Assembly: GCA_038869735.1 (NCBI GenBank)
Contig: JAWCQO010000004.1
Coordinates: 20,803-84,802 of the forward strand
DNA from: Candidatus Anstonellales archaeon
GTDB lineage: Archaea; Micrarchaeota; Micrarchaeia; Anstonellales; CG1-02-47-40
DNA length: 64,000 nucleotides
Reading direction: 5' to 3'
Made by a program: the position numbers and the translations under genes. Under the pieces are notes generated by a model, which was not told the origin of the DNA, ran no database searches, and was given only the letters and a program-made list of their open reading frames with translations. Of the stretch, positions 35,613 to 45,409 are shown in pieces; the stretch's first letter is position 1, and every line of letters begins with the position of its first letter.

Positions 35613-36542
35613 ATGATTACCACCAACGATGAAGTGACCGTGCAACAATTCAAAGACAAAGTAGCTAACCTAATTTTTTCTGGAAAGAACATTGATTTAG
35701 ATGCTTTATCCATATCCAACATCCAAAGATATTTAAGAAAAACAACCACCAGATTTCGAATTGTTAGTGCACACCTCAGACGACTTGAGGGTAGACATAC
35801 CCCCTATGGTAGAAGAAAGAGGTCAGAACTTGCTTTAGAGTTAAAAGCCTTAGATGAGTTGCGCTCTCTTTTTGTTTCAAAACTACAATTAAAGAGAGAG
35901 CTATCAAAAAAACCACCTCTTTTGGATGAAACGCCAGAGCAACAAGTACATGCAAAAAAACCGAAAACCAAACCCAAATTATCAGCCAACTTTAAAAACG
36001 GAGAAAGCGTGAGCTTTGCTTCTAGTCAACGCAACGAAAGTACAGGCGGCAATAAAACACAGAGTATCGCAAGTAAAGATAAAGAAAATACAGCTCTTTC
36101 GCCCATCGTAAAAAAAAATCGATTAAACGCCTACAAAAAGATTAAACGCCTACAAAAAGAGCTTTTTGAAGTACGGAGAGCAATATCCTCATTGGGAGAA
36201 TCTAATTCTAACCAAAATTCACCTATTCTTCACGATCTGTTAGCAAGAGAAAAAATATTGGAAATCCTAATAACTGAGATAATATTCAATTCTCAATTGA
36301 AAGGGGGAACTATAAACTCAACATTAACTATTGAAGATAAAAGAAGACGAATTATTCAACTTGAAACGAATTTGAATATCGCAAAAAAGAGGATAGCGGA
36401 GCTAACAGATAAAGATAATCTTAACCCCGATGATCAGTATCTGTTATCATTCTTCAAACGTGAGGTCCAAAGAATAGAAAAATTACTATCATATACCTGG
36501 TCATTAAAACCTGTTGATAATCAATATCTAAAACAATATTAG
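35613..36542 (+). CDS. Basic coiled-coil protein, unknown
   Basis: 309 residues, unrecognised. Two helical, Lys/Arg/Glu-rich regions flank a Ser/Asn/Lys linker (about residues 110-170). The C-terminal half has heptad-like stretches (LQKELFEVRRAISSL, IIQLETNLNIAKKRIAELTD). No membrane segment. A 19-nt tandem duplication falls inside (36121-36158). The TATA-like CATTTAAACTT near 35581 gives a leaderless start. It lies 25 bp before the next hypothetical gene, so they may be co-transcribed. Confidence 0.6.
   Translation: MITTNDEVTVQQFKDKVANLIFSGKNIDLDALSISNIQRYLRKTTTRFRIVSAHLRRLEGRHTPYGRRKRSELALELKALDELRSLFVSKLQLKRELSKKPPLLDETPEQQVHAKKPKTKPKLSANFKNGESVSFASSQRNESTGGNKTQSIASKDKENTALSPIVKKNRLNAYKKIKRLQKELFEVRRAISSLGESNSNQNSPILHDLLAREKILEILITEIIFNSQLKGGTINSTLTIEDKRRRIIQLETNLNIAKKRIAELTDKDNLNPDDQYLLSFFKREVQRIEKLLSYTWSLKPVDNQYLKQY
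36121..36158 (+). repeat. 19-nt exact tandem duplication inside a gene
   Basis: GATTAAACGCCTACAAAAA occurs twice head to tail. As 19 is not a multiple of three, the two copies are read in different frames (LNAYKKI, then KRLQKE). A run of A residues lies just upstream at about 36110-36118. Confidence 0.9.
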
Positions 36543-36567
36543 AATTTTTAAAAAGTTTGTGGAAAAT

Positions 36568-37167
36568 ATGAGAAACTTGCTAATTCCAAAAAATAGAGAG
36601 AAATTACACATCCTAGTGCGAGAAATAGAAAGCGAAAGGAACATGACACGACTAGCTAGATTACTCTCAAAAGAAGAAATTCCAATTTTAGGTGTCCACA
36701 TCCTCTATCCTGAAACTAATCCTCAGAGTTTCATTGCATCTTTTTCCCGCTATCTTGAATATAAAGAAAGGCTGATTTCCTTTGTATCCGCTCTTCCAAC
36801 AGAAGTTTGGAAAAGGACAATTCTCTTTGTGGAGTCTGAAAGCGGGGCAAAGGTCACTTCAAACTTTTTTTTCTCGATTCAGGCGCATTCTTATAGTCAT
36901 AGTACTTATTTTATGTCAACAATAGGTGAGATAGAATCTCCATATGATGATGAAAAAGCATGGCGCAATCCACAAAAAACACAATTTAATATTATGTATG
37001 GAGGATATGACCGCATTCGCAAAGCCCTGAATGATTCTATTATCTTTGTTTTTGGATGTTACAAAGAGTCCTGCATCAGACGCGTAACAGCCGAGTTAAG
37101 AGCAATTGCTATGGAAAAAGGGAGGTATAACCTAAAAATCCCAATAAACTCAGATTTAATCTTGTAA
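36568..37167 (+). CDS. Hypothetical soluble protein
   Basis: About 199 residues, unrecognised. Mixed alpha/beta composition with no signal peptide or membrane segment. Notable stretches are IPILGVHILYPETNPQSF, KRTILFVESESGAKV and DSIIFVFGCYKESCIRRV. The start is probably the ATG at 36568; a GTG three codons upstream is possible. TTTTTAAAAAG near 36545 is TATA-like but also T-rich enough to be a terminator of the previous gene. Confidence 0.55.
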   Translation: MRNLLIPKNREKLHILVREIESERNMTRLARLLSKEEIPILGVHILYPETNPQSFIASFSRYLEYKERLISFVSALPTEVWKRTILFVESESGAKVTSNFFFSIQAHSYSHSTYFMSTIGEIESPYDDEKAWRNPQKTQFNIMYGGYDRIRKALNDSIIFVFGCYKESCIRRVTAELRAIAMEKGRYNLKIPINSDLIL

Positions 37168-37985
37168 GGTTTTTGTTCCTTTTGGGCTCATCTAAGGGGC
37201 AAAATAATACAACTTTTCAAACTTCACGAGAGAAAAATTTGCGAGTACTTATATTTTTTTAATCTAATTACAACTTTCCTGTTTCACTCCAATCAATTTT
37301 ATATCTTTATAAAGTAAACCTAATAAATAAATAATTTATTATAAAAGTAAACCAAAACTTTTCGTAGCACTGCCTCTCTTCATTTTTGGTTTACTGTTAA
37401 AGTGTTGAGTGGTTATCTGTGATGGCAGAAGCGGGCTTCCAATTAAAAGATAGCTCAAAAAATGAAAAAATGCATCAAACTAACCAGTTTTGGTTTACTT
37501 ATAAAATAAAAAAAGATTTAGGTTTATCTAAATAGTAAAATTTTTTATGCTATACGAGTCATAGAACGCAGTTTATAGAGCCATATTATGGAGCATTTTA
37601 ATTTCTGTTGCTTTATCCGATTTTCTTTTAGTTTTTCTAATATTTTTTTAGTTTTATATGCAAATACAGAGATTCTACGACTACACTTATAGACTAATGT
37701 CGAGTTGAAAGTTTACAAATCTCTATCAATTATCTACTTCGAATGGAAGACTCAAGAATAGATTCTGAAAAACAGCTCCCAGAAAATTGACTTGGAAGCC
37801 CTTTTCTCTTTCGAAACAATGATGTTTGATTCTCTATTTGCTGACTTTTCGCCAAAGCTGGGATTGGAGAACGGGCGTTAACCCACTAGATTAATCTACA
37901 TTTCTCAAAGACAACCATCCTGTGGATATTAATACACTACCTAGGTGTCTTTAGCATCTTATTGGTAACTACGTTAAAACCACTT
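37168..37985. other. Long AT-rich gene-free region with repeats
   Basis: About 820 bp with no credible gene on either strand. It contains several GTAAACC/GGTTTAC motifs between 37308 and 37500, a 15-nt inverted repeat pair, a 6-bp palindromic hairpin ATTTAG/CTAAAT (37515-37532) and very AT-rich runs (37320-37345, 37500-37520). It may be a regulatory region, an origin-like region or the trace of a lost element. It is too short and disordered for CRISPR. Confidence 0.6.
37345..37500. repeat. Inverted repeat pair AAGTAAACCAAAACT
   Basis: AAGTAAACCAAAACT at 37345-37359 is the exact reverse complement of AGTTTTGGTTTACTT at 37486-37500. A further direct partial copy (AAAGTAAACC, 37311-37320) and an inverted one (TTTTGGTTTACT, 37384-37395) lie outside and inside. 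Confidence 0.8.
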
Positions 37986-38294
37986 TTATGAGCCAACTAC
38001 TTCAGAAGCTTTAGTTGTACATTTTAGTTGGTTTATATCATAATATTGAAACTCGCATTTGCATGTTGGCGTTCCTACGTCGCTTACTGTATCATTTAAG
38101 AGCATTGCATAAAGTAAGTCCAAATTACAAACATAAGCTACTGTCTCACACATTTCTGCGCAATAAATAAGCGGGTCTGTAGCGTTCTTGCAATTTGAAC
38201 ATAGAAACCCTATTTCTTTGTATGGTTTGGAGCTTGTGCTAATACAGCCACCAATAAAAAAAAGAAAAACGAATGCGAAAATAATCTTTTTCAT
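37986..38294 (-). CDS. Cysteine-rich small lipoprotein
   Basis: 102 residues. The signal peptide KKIIFAFVFLFFIGGC ends in a lipobox, so Cys 17 is probably lipidated. The mature part has many Cys (FLCSNCKN, IYCAEMCETVAYVC, TCKCEFQ, KCTTK), suggesting several disulphides or metal binding. It sits 32 bp downstream of the DsbD-like thiol transporter on the same strand, and may be its redox client or partner. Confidence 0.68.
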   Translation of the reverse strand: MKKIIFAFVFLFFIGGCISTSSKPYKEIGFLCSNCKNATDPLIYCAEMCETVAYVCNLDLLYAMLLNDTVSDVGTPTCKCEFQYYDINQLKCTTKASEVVGS

Positions 38295-38325
38295 AACAAA
38301 TAGATGAAAGGTTAAATAAAAAAGC

Positions 38326-39549
38326 CTATCTCAGAAGCTGAGGAGCAAAGAGGAGGACAAGTCCGAGAATAAGCAACAATAAGCCGCCGATTATCTTACA
38401 ATAGCCTGCATACTTTTCACCGATATAAATCTTTGAGATTGCAAAAGTAGCTAAAGAGAAGATAATTAGATCATCCAACATATAGAAAATGTCATAGAGG
38501 AGAATGTATCCGTAGTATTCTAAAAATGACAAGTTAGAAAGAGCGAGTATCTGGGTAAAAACAGCAGGAATTGCAGATGAGCAGATAAATTCAATTGAAT
38601 TTACCGTAAAGGCTAAACCAACTATTGCAATAATTGTAGCGGTACTAAGCGGAGATGACGCTATAGTCTCGATGATGCCAGCTTTTTCTTTTTTTTCAGA
38701 GGGGTCATCTACTTTGCAAGTAACTCGCCCCCCAACCTCAACATACTCCTTAATACTTAATATCCCCCCGCCTACTGCAACTACTCCAACAATTACAGTA
38801 ATTAACCGTACATAACCTAAAATAAGAAAGAAGTTAAGCCAAGCGGTCATAAAAAGAAAATAGAGTACTCCAGATGCAAGTAAAAAAGTCCCCACTATAA
38901 GCCAACTTTTTTTTGGTTCGTTTAATGTTGCAACGACTCCAATTAAATACACTAAAACCCACATTGCACAAGGATTAAAACCATCTATTAATCCAAGGAT
39001 TACTGCAAGCATGGGAAGCGAATAGCGCTTTAAATCTATTTTTCCAATGAGAGGAGCTTCTATTTCATAGGACCTTTCAGCCGCAGCCCCTCTTTCATAT
39101 ACCTCCTCAAATCTGGTAGAACTCCTATTTTCAAGTTTTTGCTTTATGCACTGTTCAATATACGCCCCAGTCGTTTCTCTGGACTCCCATCCAACAGAAT
39201 AGCAGTCTCCTATTACTGTTGTTGGAGTGCCAATTCGGGGAATCTTTAATCTCTCAACCGTTTCGAGATAAATGGTTGCTTCTCTTTCAATTTCAACGTC
39301 GTGGTATACCCACTGGACTTGTGGATATCTCTTCATAAGCTCCTCGTTGAATGGTTTTTGAGCAGAACAATGCGGACAGGTTGGAGAATAGAAAAAGTGA
39401 ACTTCAAACAATGGCTTTTCTACTTTTACTGTCTCGTACTGGCTGGTAAAATACACCAGCGAACCTAATGCAATCAGAAAAACAACCAGAAATCTGTTAA
39501 AATCATCCGATAGAAAACTTTTAATGCTAAAAAATATACTACCTATCAT
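38326..39549 (-). CDS. Thioredoxin-like domain fused to a CcdA/DsbD-like membrane protein
   Basis: About 407 residues. The order is an N-terminal membrane helix (FLVVFLIALGSLVYFTS), a thioredoxin-fold domain with the active site SPTCPHC and cis-Pro region GTPTTVIGD, then about six membrane helices. The helices carry the conserved Cys sites GFNPCAMWVL and NSIEFICSSAIPAVF, characteristic of the CcdA/DsbD/ScsB transmembrane electron carriers. The likely role is to move reducing or oxidising equivalents across the membrane to extracellular protein thiols. M2 (39549) and M1 (39552) are equivalent starts. It is followed by a Cys-rich lipoprotein gene. Confidence 0.85.
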   Translation of the reverse strand: MIGSIFFSIKSFLSDDFNRFLVVFLIALGSLVYFTSQYETVKVEKPLFEVHFFYSPTCPHCSAQKPFNEELMKRYPQVQWVYHDVEIEREATIYLETVERLKIPRIGTPTTVIGDCYSVGWESRETTGAYIEQCIKQKLENRSSTRFEEVYERGAAAERSYEIEAPLIGKIDLKRYSLPMLAVILGLIDGFNPCAMWVLVYLIGVVATLNEPKKSWLIVGTFLLASGVLYFLFMTAWLNFFLILGYVRLITVIVGVVAVGGGILSIKEYVEVGGRVTCKVDDPSEKKEKAGIIETIASSPLSTATIIAIVGLAFTVNSIEFICSSAIPAVFTQILALSNLSFLEYYGYILLYDIFYMLDDLIIFSLATFAISKIYIGEKYAGYCKIIGGLLLLILGLVLLFAPQLLR

Positions 39550-39579
39550 CAACTTACCTTCAAAATGGAAGGTTGTTAT

Positions 39580-40380
39580 TTACGTCTTTTTATTTATAAA
39601 GTTTGTTTCTTCTTTTTTGAGTAAAAATTTTCTAATTTTGTCATGAAGCTTCCTGTTGCTTGCAAGAATTGTTGTTTTTTTATTCATACCAATCTCTTCA
39701 CGCCTAACCTCTTCTACTAATCCTCCAGCCTCTTTCACAAGCAATTTTCCTGCAGCAAAGTCTCCGGGTTTTAAGTTTTGATGAAAGCATGCATCTATAG
39801 CTCCCTTGGCTAAAAGCGCATACGTATAACAGGCAGCTCCAAATATTCGAAGTTGAAAAAAGTTTTTTGAAAACGAAGAAAGGCTTTCATTAGAGCTTTT
39901 AACGGCGTCTAGGTGTGAAATGTCATCAAGAACAAAAACTGCATCTTTTAGCGTTCTTATTTTCGAAACATGCAATTTTTTACCATTGAGATATGCTCCC
40001 TTGTTCGCTTCTGCATAATAAAGTTCATTTTCCAGAGGAAAAAGCATTCCTCCTGCAACAGGTACGGCCCCTTTATATAACGCGAGTGAAATACCCCAAA
40101 TTGGTATGCTTCTAAAATAATTGTTAGTACCGTCAATTGGGTCTATATACCAGCAGTATTCTGACTTTCTCTTTATTCTAATTTTTTCCTCGCTCCAAAT
40201 CGAGTGAGTAGGAAAGCTCTTTTTTATCATCCCGGCAATTATTCTTTCTGACTCATAATCAGCCCGCGTTACGACTTCCTGGACACTCTTATAAGAAACC
40301 GACAACTTCTTTCTACAATATCTGTTTGCTATTACACCTGCTCTTTTTAGAGTATCAGTTATAAATTGTTCAAATCTCAT
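39580..40380 (-). CDS. Inositol monophosphatase family phosphatase
   Basis: 266 residues. Mg-dependent, Li-sensitive-type phosphatase of the IMPase/FBPase superfamily. Metal motifs are IWSEE, WYIDPIDGTNNY and the C-terminal KPGDFAAGKLLVKEAGG. In archaea these often act on inositol phosphate, fructose 1,6-bisphosphate or both. Which substrate applies here cannot be told. The 3' end is Lys-rich (KKEETNFINKKT). It diverges from the regulator at 40442. Confidence 0.9.
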   Translation of the reverse strand: MRFEQFITDTLKRAGVIANRYCRKKLSVSYKSVQEVVTRADYESERIIAGMIKKSFPTHSIWSEEKIRIKRKSEYCWYIDPIDGTNNYFRSIPIWGISLALYKGAVPVAGGMLFPLENELYYAEANKGAYLNGKKLHVSKIRTLKDAVFVLDDISHLDAVKSSNESLSSFSKNFFQLRIFGAACYTYALLAKGAIDACFHQNLKPGDFAAGKLLVKEAGGLVEEVRREEIGMNKKTTILASNRKLHDKIRKFLLKKEETNFINKKT

Positions 40381-40408
40381 TTCTATCTTCCTGTCAATAT
40401 GGTATTAA

Positions 40409-40418
40409 CATTTAAATA
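40409..40418. promoter_or_regulatory. Shared TATA box, phosphatase and regulator genes
   Basis: CATTTAAATA contains TTTAAA (40411-40416), centred about 28 bp from the regulator ATG and 33 bp from the phosphatase ATG. It is usable in both directions and would give nearly leaderless mRNAs. Confidence 0.5.
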
Positions 40419-40441
40419 TTCTCTTGTGCATATAACTAATC

Positions 40442-40918
40442 ATGGAAAATAAAATAAGGATTGATGTAGGAAAAAAGCGTTTCTACATAGATAATGTTCT
40501 ATCTATAAATAGCGAGCTAGTAACTTTATGTAGAGGTATAAGACTGCTTTCAGAGAGAGATACGGGAGCTACTGCTGCCAAACTTATGCGTTATATAATG
40601 GAAATAGGCCCAAGTAAGGAAATCGGTTGTTCTGAGCTTTCAAGAATCTCAGGACTTAATCGTATTACATGTATACACCATATGAAAAGATTAGAAAGCG
40701 CCGGCATAGTCAAAAAAAAGGATTCAAAATATCGCCTTCTATTCAATAGCTACGAGGAAATTGTAGAACAACTGAGAGAAAAAATGCTTGATGAAATGGA
40801 AGAATTTCTAAAAATTGCTCGTGAGCTTGACTTTCACATTAAATCAAAGAGAAAGGAGAATTTTCGGACTTCATCATCAAGAAGCTCAGAGAAATGGGTT
40901 AAAATTGAGGTCCAATAA
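40442..40918 (+). CDS. Winged-helix transcription regulator upstream of grpE-dnaK-dnaJ
   Basis: 158 residues. The central helix-turn-helix (CSELSRISGLNRITCIHHMKRLESAGIV) has the ArsR/MarR-like winged-helix pattern, followed by the wing DSKYRLLF. A C-terminal helix (LREKMLDEMEEFLKIAREL) could dimerise. No Cys metal site is obvious beyond single cysteines. It is 39 bp before grpE and may be the first gene of the chaperone operon; control of that operon is an inference from position. Confidence 0.75.
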   Translation: MENKIRIDVGKKRFYIDNVLSINSELVTLCRGIRLLSERDTGATAAKLMRYIMEIGPSKEIGCSELSRISGLNRITCIHHMKRLESAGIVKKKDSKYRLLFNSYEEIVEQLREKMLDEMEEFLKIARELDFHIKSKRKENFRTSSSRSSEKWVKIEVQ

Positions 40919-40957
40919 ACCTTCATTTCACCGAACGTTAATATCTGGGTTGGGATA

Positions 40958-41464
40958 ATGGTATCAGAAACCGAGATAAACCAAGTCCCTGAAAAAAAGG
41001 GAGAACAGAAATCCGAAGAAGAAAGCGGAAGAGATGAACCAGCTTTAGAGAAACCAAGTCCCATTGATGAATTAAAAGATAAATATTTGCGACTAGCAGC
41101 TGAGTTTGACAACTATAAAAAAAGGATGGAAAAGGAAAAGACGGAGCTTTTGCGTAGAGGTGAAGAAAAGATGATTCTGTCCCTCTTACCGGTGTTAGAC
41201 GATTTAGAGGCCGCTGTAGACTCTGTCGAGGACGAACAAGCAAAGAAGGGTATACTCCTAATAAAAGAGAAAATCTTTTCTTTGATGGAACGAGAAGGAC
41301 TAGAGAAGATCAACACTGATGGAACTTTTGATGAATCAATCCACGAAGCAGTACTTTTGGAAAAAGGCAATGAAGATGGAAGAATAATTCGTGTTATCTC
41401 TCCTGGTTACAAGTTCAAAGGTAAGGTAATCAGATATGCGAAGGTTGTAGTCAGCAAAAAGTAA
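40958..41464 (+). CDS. grpE: Nucleotide exchange factor GrpE
   Basis: 168 residues. The acidic N-terminus leads to a long coiled coil (LKDKYLRLAAEFDNYKKR) and the C-terminal beta domain (DESIHEAVLLEKGN, RVISPGYKFKGKVIRYAKV). It releases ADP from DnaK. It lies 16 bp before dnaK. Confidence 0.94.
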   Translation: MVSETEINQVPEKKGEQKSEEESGRDEPALEKPSPIDELKDKYLRLAAEFDNYKKRMEKEKTELLRRGEEKMILSLLPVLDDLEAAVDSVEDEQAKKGILLIKEKIFSLMEREGLEKINTDGTFDESIHEAVLLEKGNEDGRIIRVISPGYKFKGKVIRYAKVVVSKK

Positions 41465-41480
41465 TAGAGAGGTGAATTAA

Positions 41481-43358
41481 ATGGTAAGTGAAAAAATTAT
41501 CGGTATAGATTTAGGAACTTCAAATTCAGCTGCTGCTGTCCTTGAAGGAGGGAAACCTACAATTATTCCTTCTGCTGAAGGAACAACTCAATATGGAAAA
41601 TCTTTTCCTTCCTATGTTGCATTTACAAAGGATGGAAAAAGGCTTGTAGGAGAACCGGCAAGAAGACAGGCAGTTACCAATCCTGAGGGCACTATTTATG
41701 CTGCAAAACGAAAGATGGGAACAGACTACAAATACAAAATATTCGGTAAAGAGTACACGCCGCAAGAAATATCGGCGTTCATCTTGCAAAAGATAAAACA
41801 AGATGCCGAGTCTTTTCTTGGAACGAAAGTAGAAAAGGCAGTAATTACAGTTCCAGCGTACTTTGACGACAATCAAAGGCAAGCCACAAAAGATGCGGGA
41901 CGAATTGCTGGTTTGGACGTCGTCAGAATAATAAATGAACCTACTGCAGCTTCTTTGGCTTATGGATTAGACAAGGGTGATAGAGAAGAAAAAATCCTAG
42001 TTTTCGACTTGGGTGGGGGAACACTAGATGTCACTATAATGGAATTTGGAAACAAAGTTTTTGAAGTGAAAGCAACCTCAGGAGATACCCAACTTGGTGG
42101 AACAGATATGGACAATGCAATCGTAGATTATCTTGTTTCGGAATTTCGCAGGCAGACAGGAGTTGACTTAGCTTCCGATAAACAGGCGCTAGCTCGACTT
42201 CGCGAGGCAGCAGAAAAAGCAAAGATAGAGTTATCTTCTGTATACGAATCTACAATCAATCTACCATTCTTGAGTGCAAACGCTTCAGGCCCTCTACACT
42301 TTACATATACCTTAACACGAGCAAAACTAGAGGAACTTGTTTACCCAATAATAGAAAGATGCAGAAAACCCGTTGAACGTGCTTTAGCTGATGCAAAAAT
42401 GAATAGTAGCGACATAACCAAAGTAATTTTGGTTGGTGGACCTACCAGAATGCCAATCGTCCAGGAATTTGTCAAAAAGGTTGTTGGTAGAATGCCCGAG
42501 CGAGGGGTCGATCCTATGGAGTGCGTTGCAATTGGAGCAGCAATCCAGGGCGGAGTTTTGGCAGGAGAAGTAAAAGACTTACTTTTGCTTGACGTTACTC
42601 CACTCTCACTCGGAATAGAGACTTTGGGAGGCGTGTTTACGAAACTTATTGAGCGAAATACCACTATTCCTACCAGAAAATCACAAATTTTTACAACTGC
42701 AGCAGATAATCAGACATCAGTGGAAATCCACGTTCTGCAAGGCGAGAGAGCAATGGCTAAGGATAATATTGAGCTTGGAAGATTCTCTCTCATTGGGATA
42801 CCTCCCGCGCCGCGTGGCGTTCCACAAATTGAGGTTACCTTCGATATTGATGTAAACGGTATATTGCATGTAAGTGCAAAAGATTTGGGAACAGGAAAAG
42901 AACAAAAGATCCAGATTACAGCGCCGCATAAAATGAGTGAAGAAGAAATCAAGAAAAAAATGGAGGAAGCAGAAAAATATGCTGATGTAGACAAAAGATT
43001 AAAAGAGGAAGCAGAATTGAAGAATGACGCAGAAGCTCTTCTTTACACAGCAGAAAAGACAATATCTGAATTTAAGGACAAAATAAAACCGGAAGAAGGA
43101 AAGAAGATCAGTGAAGCTATTGAGGACTTAAAAGACGCCTTAAAGTCAAATAACGTTGAAAGGATAAAAGAAAAAAGAGAGAATCTTTCAAGGGAACTTA
43201 ATAAAATAGGGACAAAAATATATCAAGAAGCATCAGCACACCGGGCGGAATCTGAAAAAAGTGAAGACAGAACAGAAAATGAGAGAAAAAGCAAAAAAGA
43301 AGATGAAAGGGTTGTTGATGCGGATTACGAAAAAGTTGATGATAAAAAAAGTGGTTGA
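41481..43358 (+). CDS. dnaK: Molecular chaperone DnaK (Hsp70)
   Basis: 625 residues. The actin-like ATPase domain has [10 protein letters not shown], the phosphate-2 motif [11 protein letters not shown] and the adenosine motif [11 protein letters not shown]. The substrate-binding domain follows ([17 protein letters not shown]) with a helical lid. The tail is charged ([12 protein letters not shown]), close to the bacterial form. The start has the Shine-Dalgarno AGAGGTGA. Hsp70 is patchy in archaea and thought to have been gained from bacteria; the complete KJE set here fits transfer as a unit. Confidence 0.96.
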   Translation: MVSEKIIGIDLGTSNSAAAVLEGGKPTIIPSAEGTTQYGKSFPSYVAFTKDGKRLVGEPARRQAVTNPEGTIYAAKRKMGTDYKYKIFGKEYTPQEISAFILQKIKQDAESFLGTKVEKAVITVPAYFDDNQRQATKDAGRIAGLDVVRIINEPTAASLAYGLDKGDREEKILVFDLGGGTLDVTIMEFGNKVFEVKATSGDTQLGGTDMDNAIVDYLVSEFRRQTGVDLASDKQALARLREAAEKAKIELSSVYESTINLPFLSANASGPLHFTYTLTRAKLEELVYPIIERCRKPVERALADAKMNSSDITKVILVGGPTRMPIVQEFVKKVVGRMPERGVDPMECVAIGAAIQGGVLAGEVKDLLLLDVTPLSLGIETLGGVFTKLIERNTTIPTRKSQIFTTAADNQTSVEIHVLQGERAMAKDNIELGRFSLIGIPPAPRGVPQIEVTFDIDVNGILHVSAKDLGTGKEQKIQITAPHKMSEEEIKKKMEEAEKYADVDKRLKEEAELKNDAEALLYTAEKTISEFKDKIKPEEGKKISEAIEDLKDALKSNNVERIKEKRENLSRELNKIGTKIYQEASAHRAESEKSEDRTENERKSKKEDERVVDADYEKVDDKKSG

Positions 43359-43376
43359 GCAGGACGGCCTGAGTGA

Positions 43377-44495
43377 ATGTCATCTGTCAAGCGCGACTAT
43401 TACGAGGTTTTGGGTATTCCCAAAAATGCCTCAAAAGAGGATATAAAAAAAGCCTACAGGAAACTTGCACTTGAATATCATCCAGATAGGAATAAGTCGC
43501 CTGATGCTGAAGAAAAGTTTAAGGAGATATCGGAAGCATATGCCGTATTATCTGATGACCACAAGAGAGCGGTATACGACCAGTATGGCCATGCTGGCTT
43601 TGACCAGCGTTTCTCACAGGAGGACATATTTAGAGGAGTTGATTTTGAGGAGATATTTAGAGAGTTTGGATTTGGGAGAGGGTTTGACGACATTTTCTCC
43701 TCCTTTTTTGGAAGTCAAGGGAGAAAAAGAAGAGCGGATATCGGCGCTGATTTACAATACGACCTAGAAATAACGCTGGAGGAAGCAGCACAGGGTGTTA
43801 AGAAAAAGATATCATTTTCCAGGTCAACCCTCTGTTCTTACTGTGAGGGCAGCGGTGCGAGAACAAAAAGGGATATTCTAGATTGCAGCTCCTGTGGTGG
43901 GAAGGGCTATGTACAAAGCTTTAGGCAGATTGGTCCTTTTGGAAATATTGTAACCACAACAACTTGTCAAAGATGCAGAGGTGAAGGAAGGGAAGTAACC
44001 TTTCCGTGCCAAAAATGCAACGGGAGAGGTACTCTGAAAAAAGATGAAGATCTGGAAGTATCAATTCCTAAGGGAATCGAAAGTGGGACACACCTTCGGC
44101 TGAGTAGGTTAGGCGAATTTGGAAAGGATGGGTATGGTGATCTCTACATTACGGTCTATATAAAAGAGCATCCACTATTTAAGCGAGAAGGGAAGGACCT
44201 ATATATGGATATACCAATCTCTTTCGCTCAGGCAGGACTGGGTGATATTATCCAAGTCCCGACGATCGGAGGCGGGAAGATGAAACTAAAAATCCCTCCG
44301 GGGACTCAGACCCATACTTTCTTTAGAATTAAAGGTGAAGGCATGCCTGAGTTAAAAGGAAACAGAAGAGGGGACTTATACGTAAGAGTTGTAGTCCAAA
44401 CACCAACAAATCTAACTTCTGAAGAAAAGGAAGCTTTAAGAAAACTTGGAAGAGTGGAACCAAAGAAGAATTTCTTTGAAGCCATTTTTGGTTGA
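43377..44495 (+). CDS. dnaJ: Co-chaperone DnaJ (Hsp40)
   Basis: 372 residues, full-length type I DnaJ. The J domain has the HPD triad at about residues 35-37. A Gly/Phe-rich segment follows ([15 protein letters not shown]), then four zinc repeats ([32 protein letters not shown]) and the C-terminal substrate domains. It stimulates DnaK ATP hydrolysis and delivers clients. Confidence 0.96.
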   Translation: MSSVKRDYYEVLGIPKNASKEDIKKAYRKLALEYHPDRNKSPDAEEKFKEISEAYAVLSDDHKRAVYDQYGHAGFDQRFSQEDIFRGVDFEEIFREFGFGRGFDDIFSSFFGSQGRKRRADIGADLQYDLEITLEEAAQGVKKKISFSRSTLCSYCEGSGARTKRDILDCSSCGGKGYVQSFRQIGPFGNIVTTTTCQRCRGEGREVTFPCQKCNGRGTLKKDEDLEVSIPKGIESGTHLRLSRLGEFGKDGYGDLYITVYIKEHPLFKREGKDLYMDIPISFAQAGLGDIIQVPTIGGGKMKLKIPPGTQTHTFFRIKGEGMPELKGNRRGDLYVRVVVQTPTNLTSEEKEALRKLGRVEPKKNFFEAIFG

Positions 44496-44503
44496 TGATT
44501 TAA

Positions 44504-45379
44504 TTGATAAATAAAAACAGAGAGTATTATTCAAAAAAAGGGAAGAAGATTTATGCGGATTTCCTAACCTTTGCGAGTTCCGATACGGCTATTGCAAAAT
44601 GCACTGCAAAACATTTTTTGCAGAGTTTCAAAGCAAAGACAAAAAAATATTCAATAGCAGAATTTGGTGTTGGGAATGGAAATTTTGCATATCAGTTTTT
44701 GGATTATATTACCAAAAAGAGAGCAGACCTTGACATTTCATATTCCCTTTTTGACTTTTCTAAACAAATGTTAAAAGATGCACAAAAAAGGCTCCTTAGA
44801 TTTAAAAAATTGTGTAATCTCATAGTTTTTGATGCCGAAAGGGATAAGCTAGAAAATTTCAAATTTGATTTTGTTGTAATGAACGAACTAATTTCCGATT
44901 TAAAAGTAGAGCTTCATTCCAAAAATTGTTTACCTCGAGATAGAAAAAAAAGAGAGATAGTCCTGAAGTTTCTTGATCGACTAGAAGATAACCGTAAAAT
45001 ACCATTTAATTTTAAAGCCTGTAATTTTTTGACCAATATTTTTGCAAATTTAAATTCAAATGGGTTCATCCACGTATTTGATTATGGCTTTTATCATCGC
45101 TCCGATATCTTAGATTGCGATATCGATATATGGAATTCATTTATTTGTAGGGAATACGGCCAGCAGATAACATGCGATGTCAATTTTCCTCTTCTGACTG
45201 CAATAATGAAGGCCCAGGGGGGGATATGTAAAATAGAGAAGCAACGCAGATTTATAGAAAGATTTATAGGTCATAACGTTAGAGTAAAAGAAAAAAAGGA
45301 TGGGCTTTATTATATAAAATCTTATGACAATATTATTGAGGATGACGACTTTTATCATCTCCAAATAAAAAAACCATAG
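44504..45379 (+). CDS. MidA-like SAM-dependent methyltransferase
   Basis: 291 residues. SAM motif I is IAEFGVGNGNFAYQFL. The acidic strand is YSLFDFSKQM, then FVVMNELISDLKVE and GFIHVFDYGFYH; the 'DYG' after a beta strand is typical of the MidA/NDUFAF7 group of protein arginine methyltransferases. The start is a TTG at 44504, eight bases after dnaJ, because the next in-frame ATG comes after the SAM motif. The target is unknown. Confidence 0.68.
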   Translation: MINKNREYYSKKGKKIYADFLTFASSDTAIAKCTAKHFLQSFKAKTKKYSIAEFGVGNGNFAYQFLDYITKKRADLDISYSLFDFSKQMLKDAQKRLLRFKKLCNLIVFDAERDKLENFKFDFVVMNELISDLKVELHSKNCLPRDRKKREIVLKFLDRLEDNRKIPFNFKACNFLTNIFANLNSNGFIHVFDYGFYHRSDILDCDIDIWNSFICREYGQQITCDVNFPLLTAIMKAQGGICKIEKQRRFIERFIGHNVRVKEKKDGLYYIKSYDNIIEDDDFYHLQIKKP

Positions 45380-45409
45380 ATGCGTTGATGTCTTGATTGG
45401 TGTTACAAA

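Noticed and set aside
37300-37540. Repeats as a possible CRISPR array
   Set aside because: Motifs are short, in both orientations and unevenly spaced, and no cas gene is near.
37861-37910. tRNA-like stretch (GGGCGTTAACCC hairpin with nearby D-arm-like bases)
   Set aside because: No acceptor stem and no proper T arm with TTC loop could be drawn on either strand.
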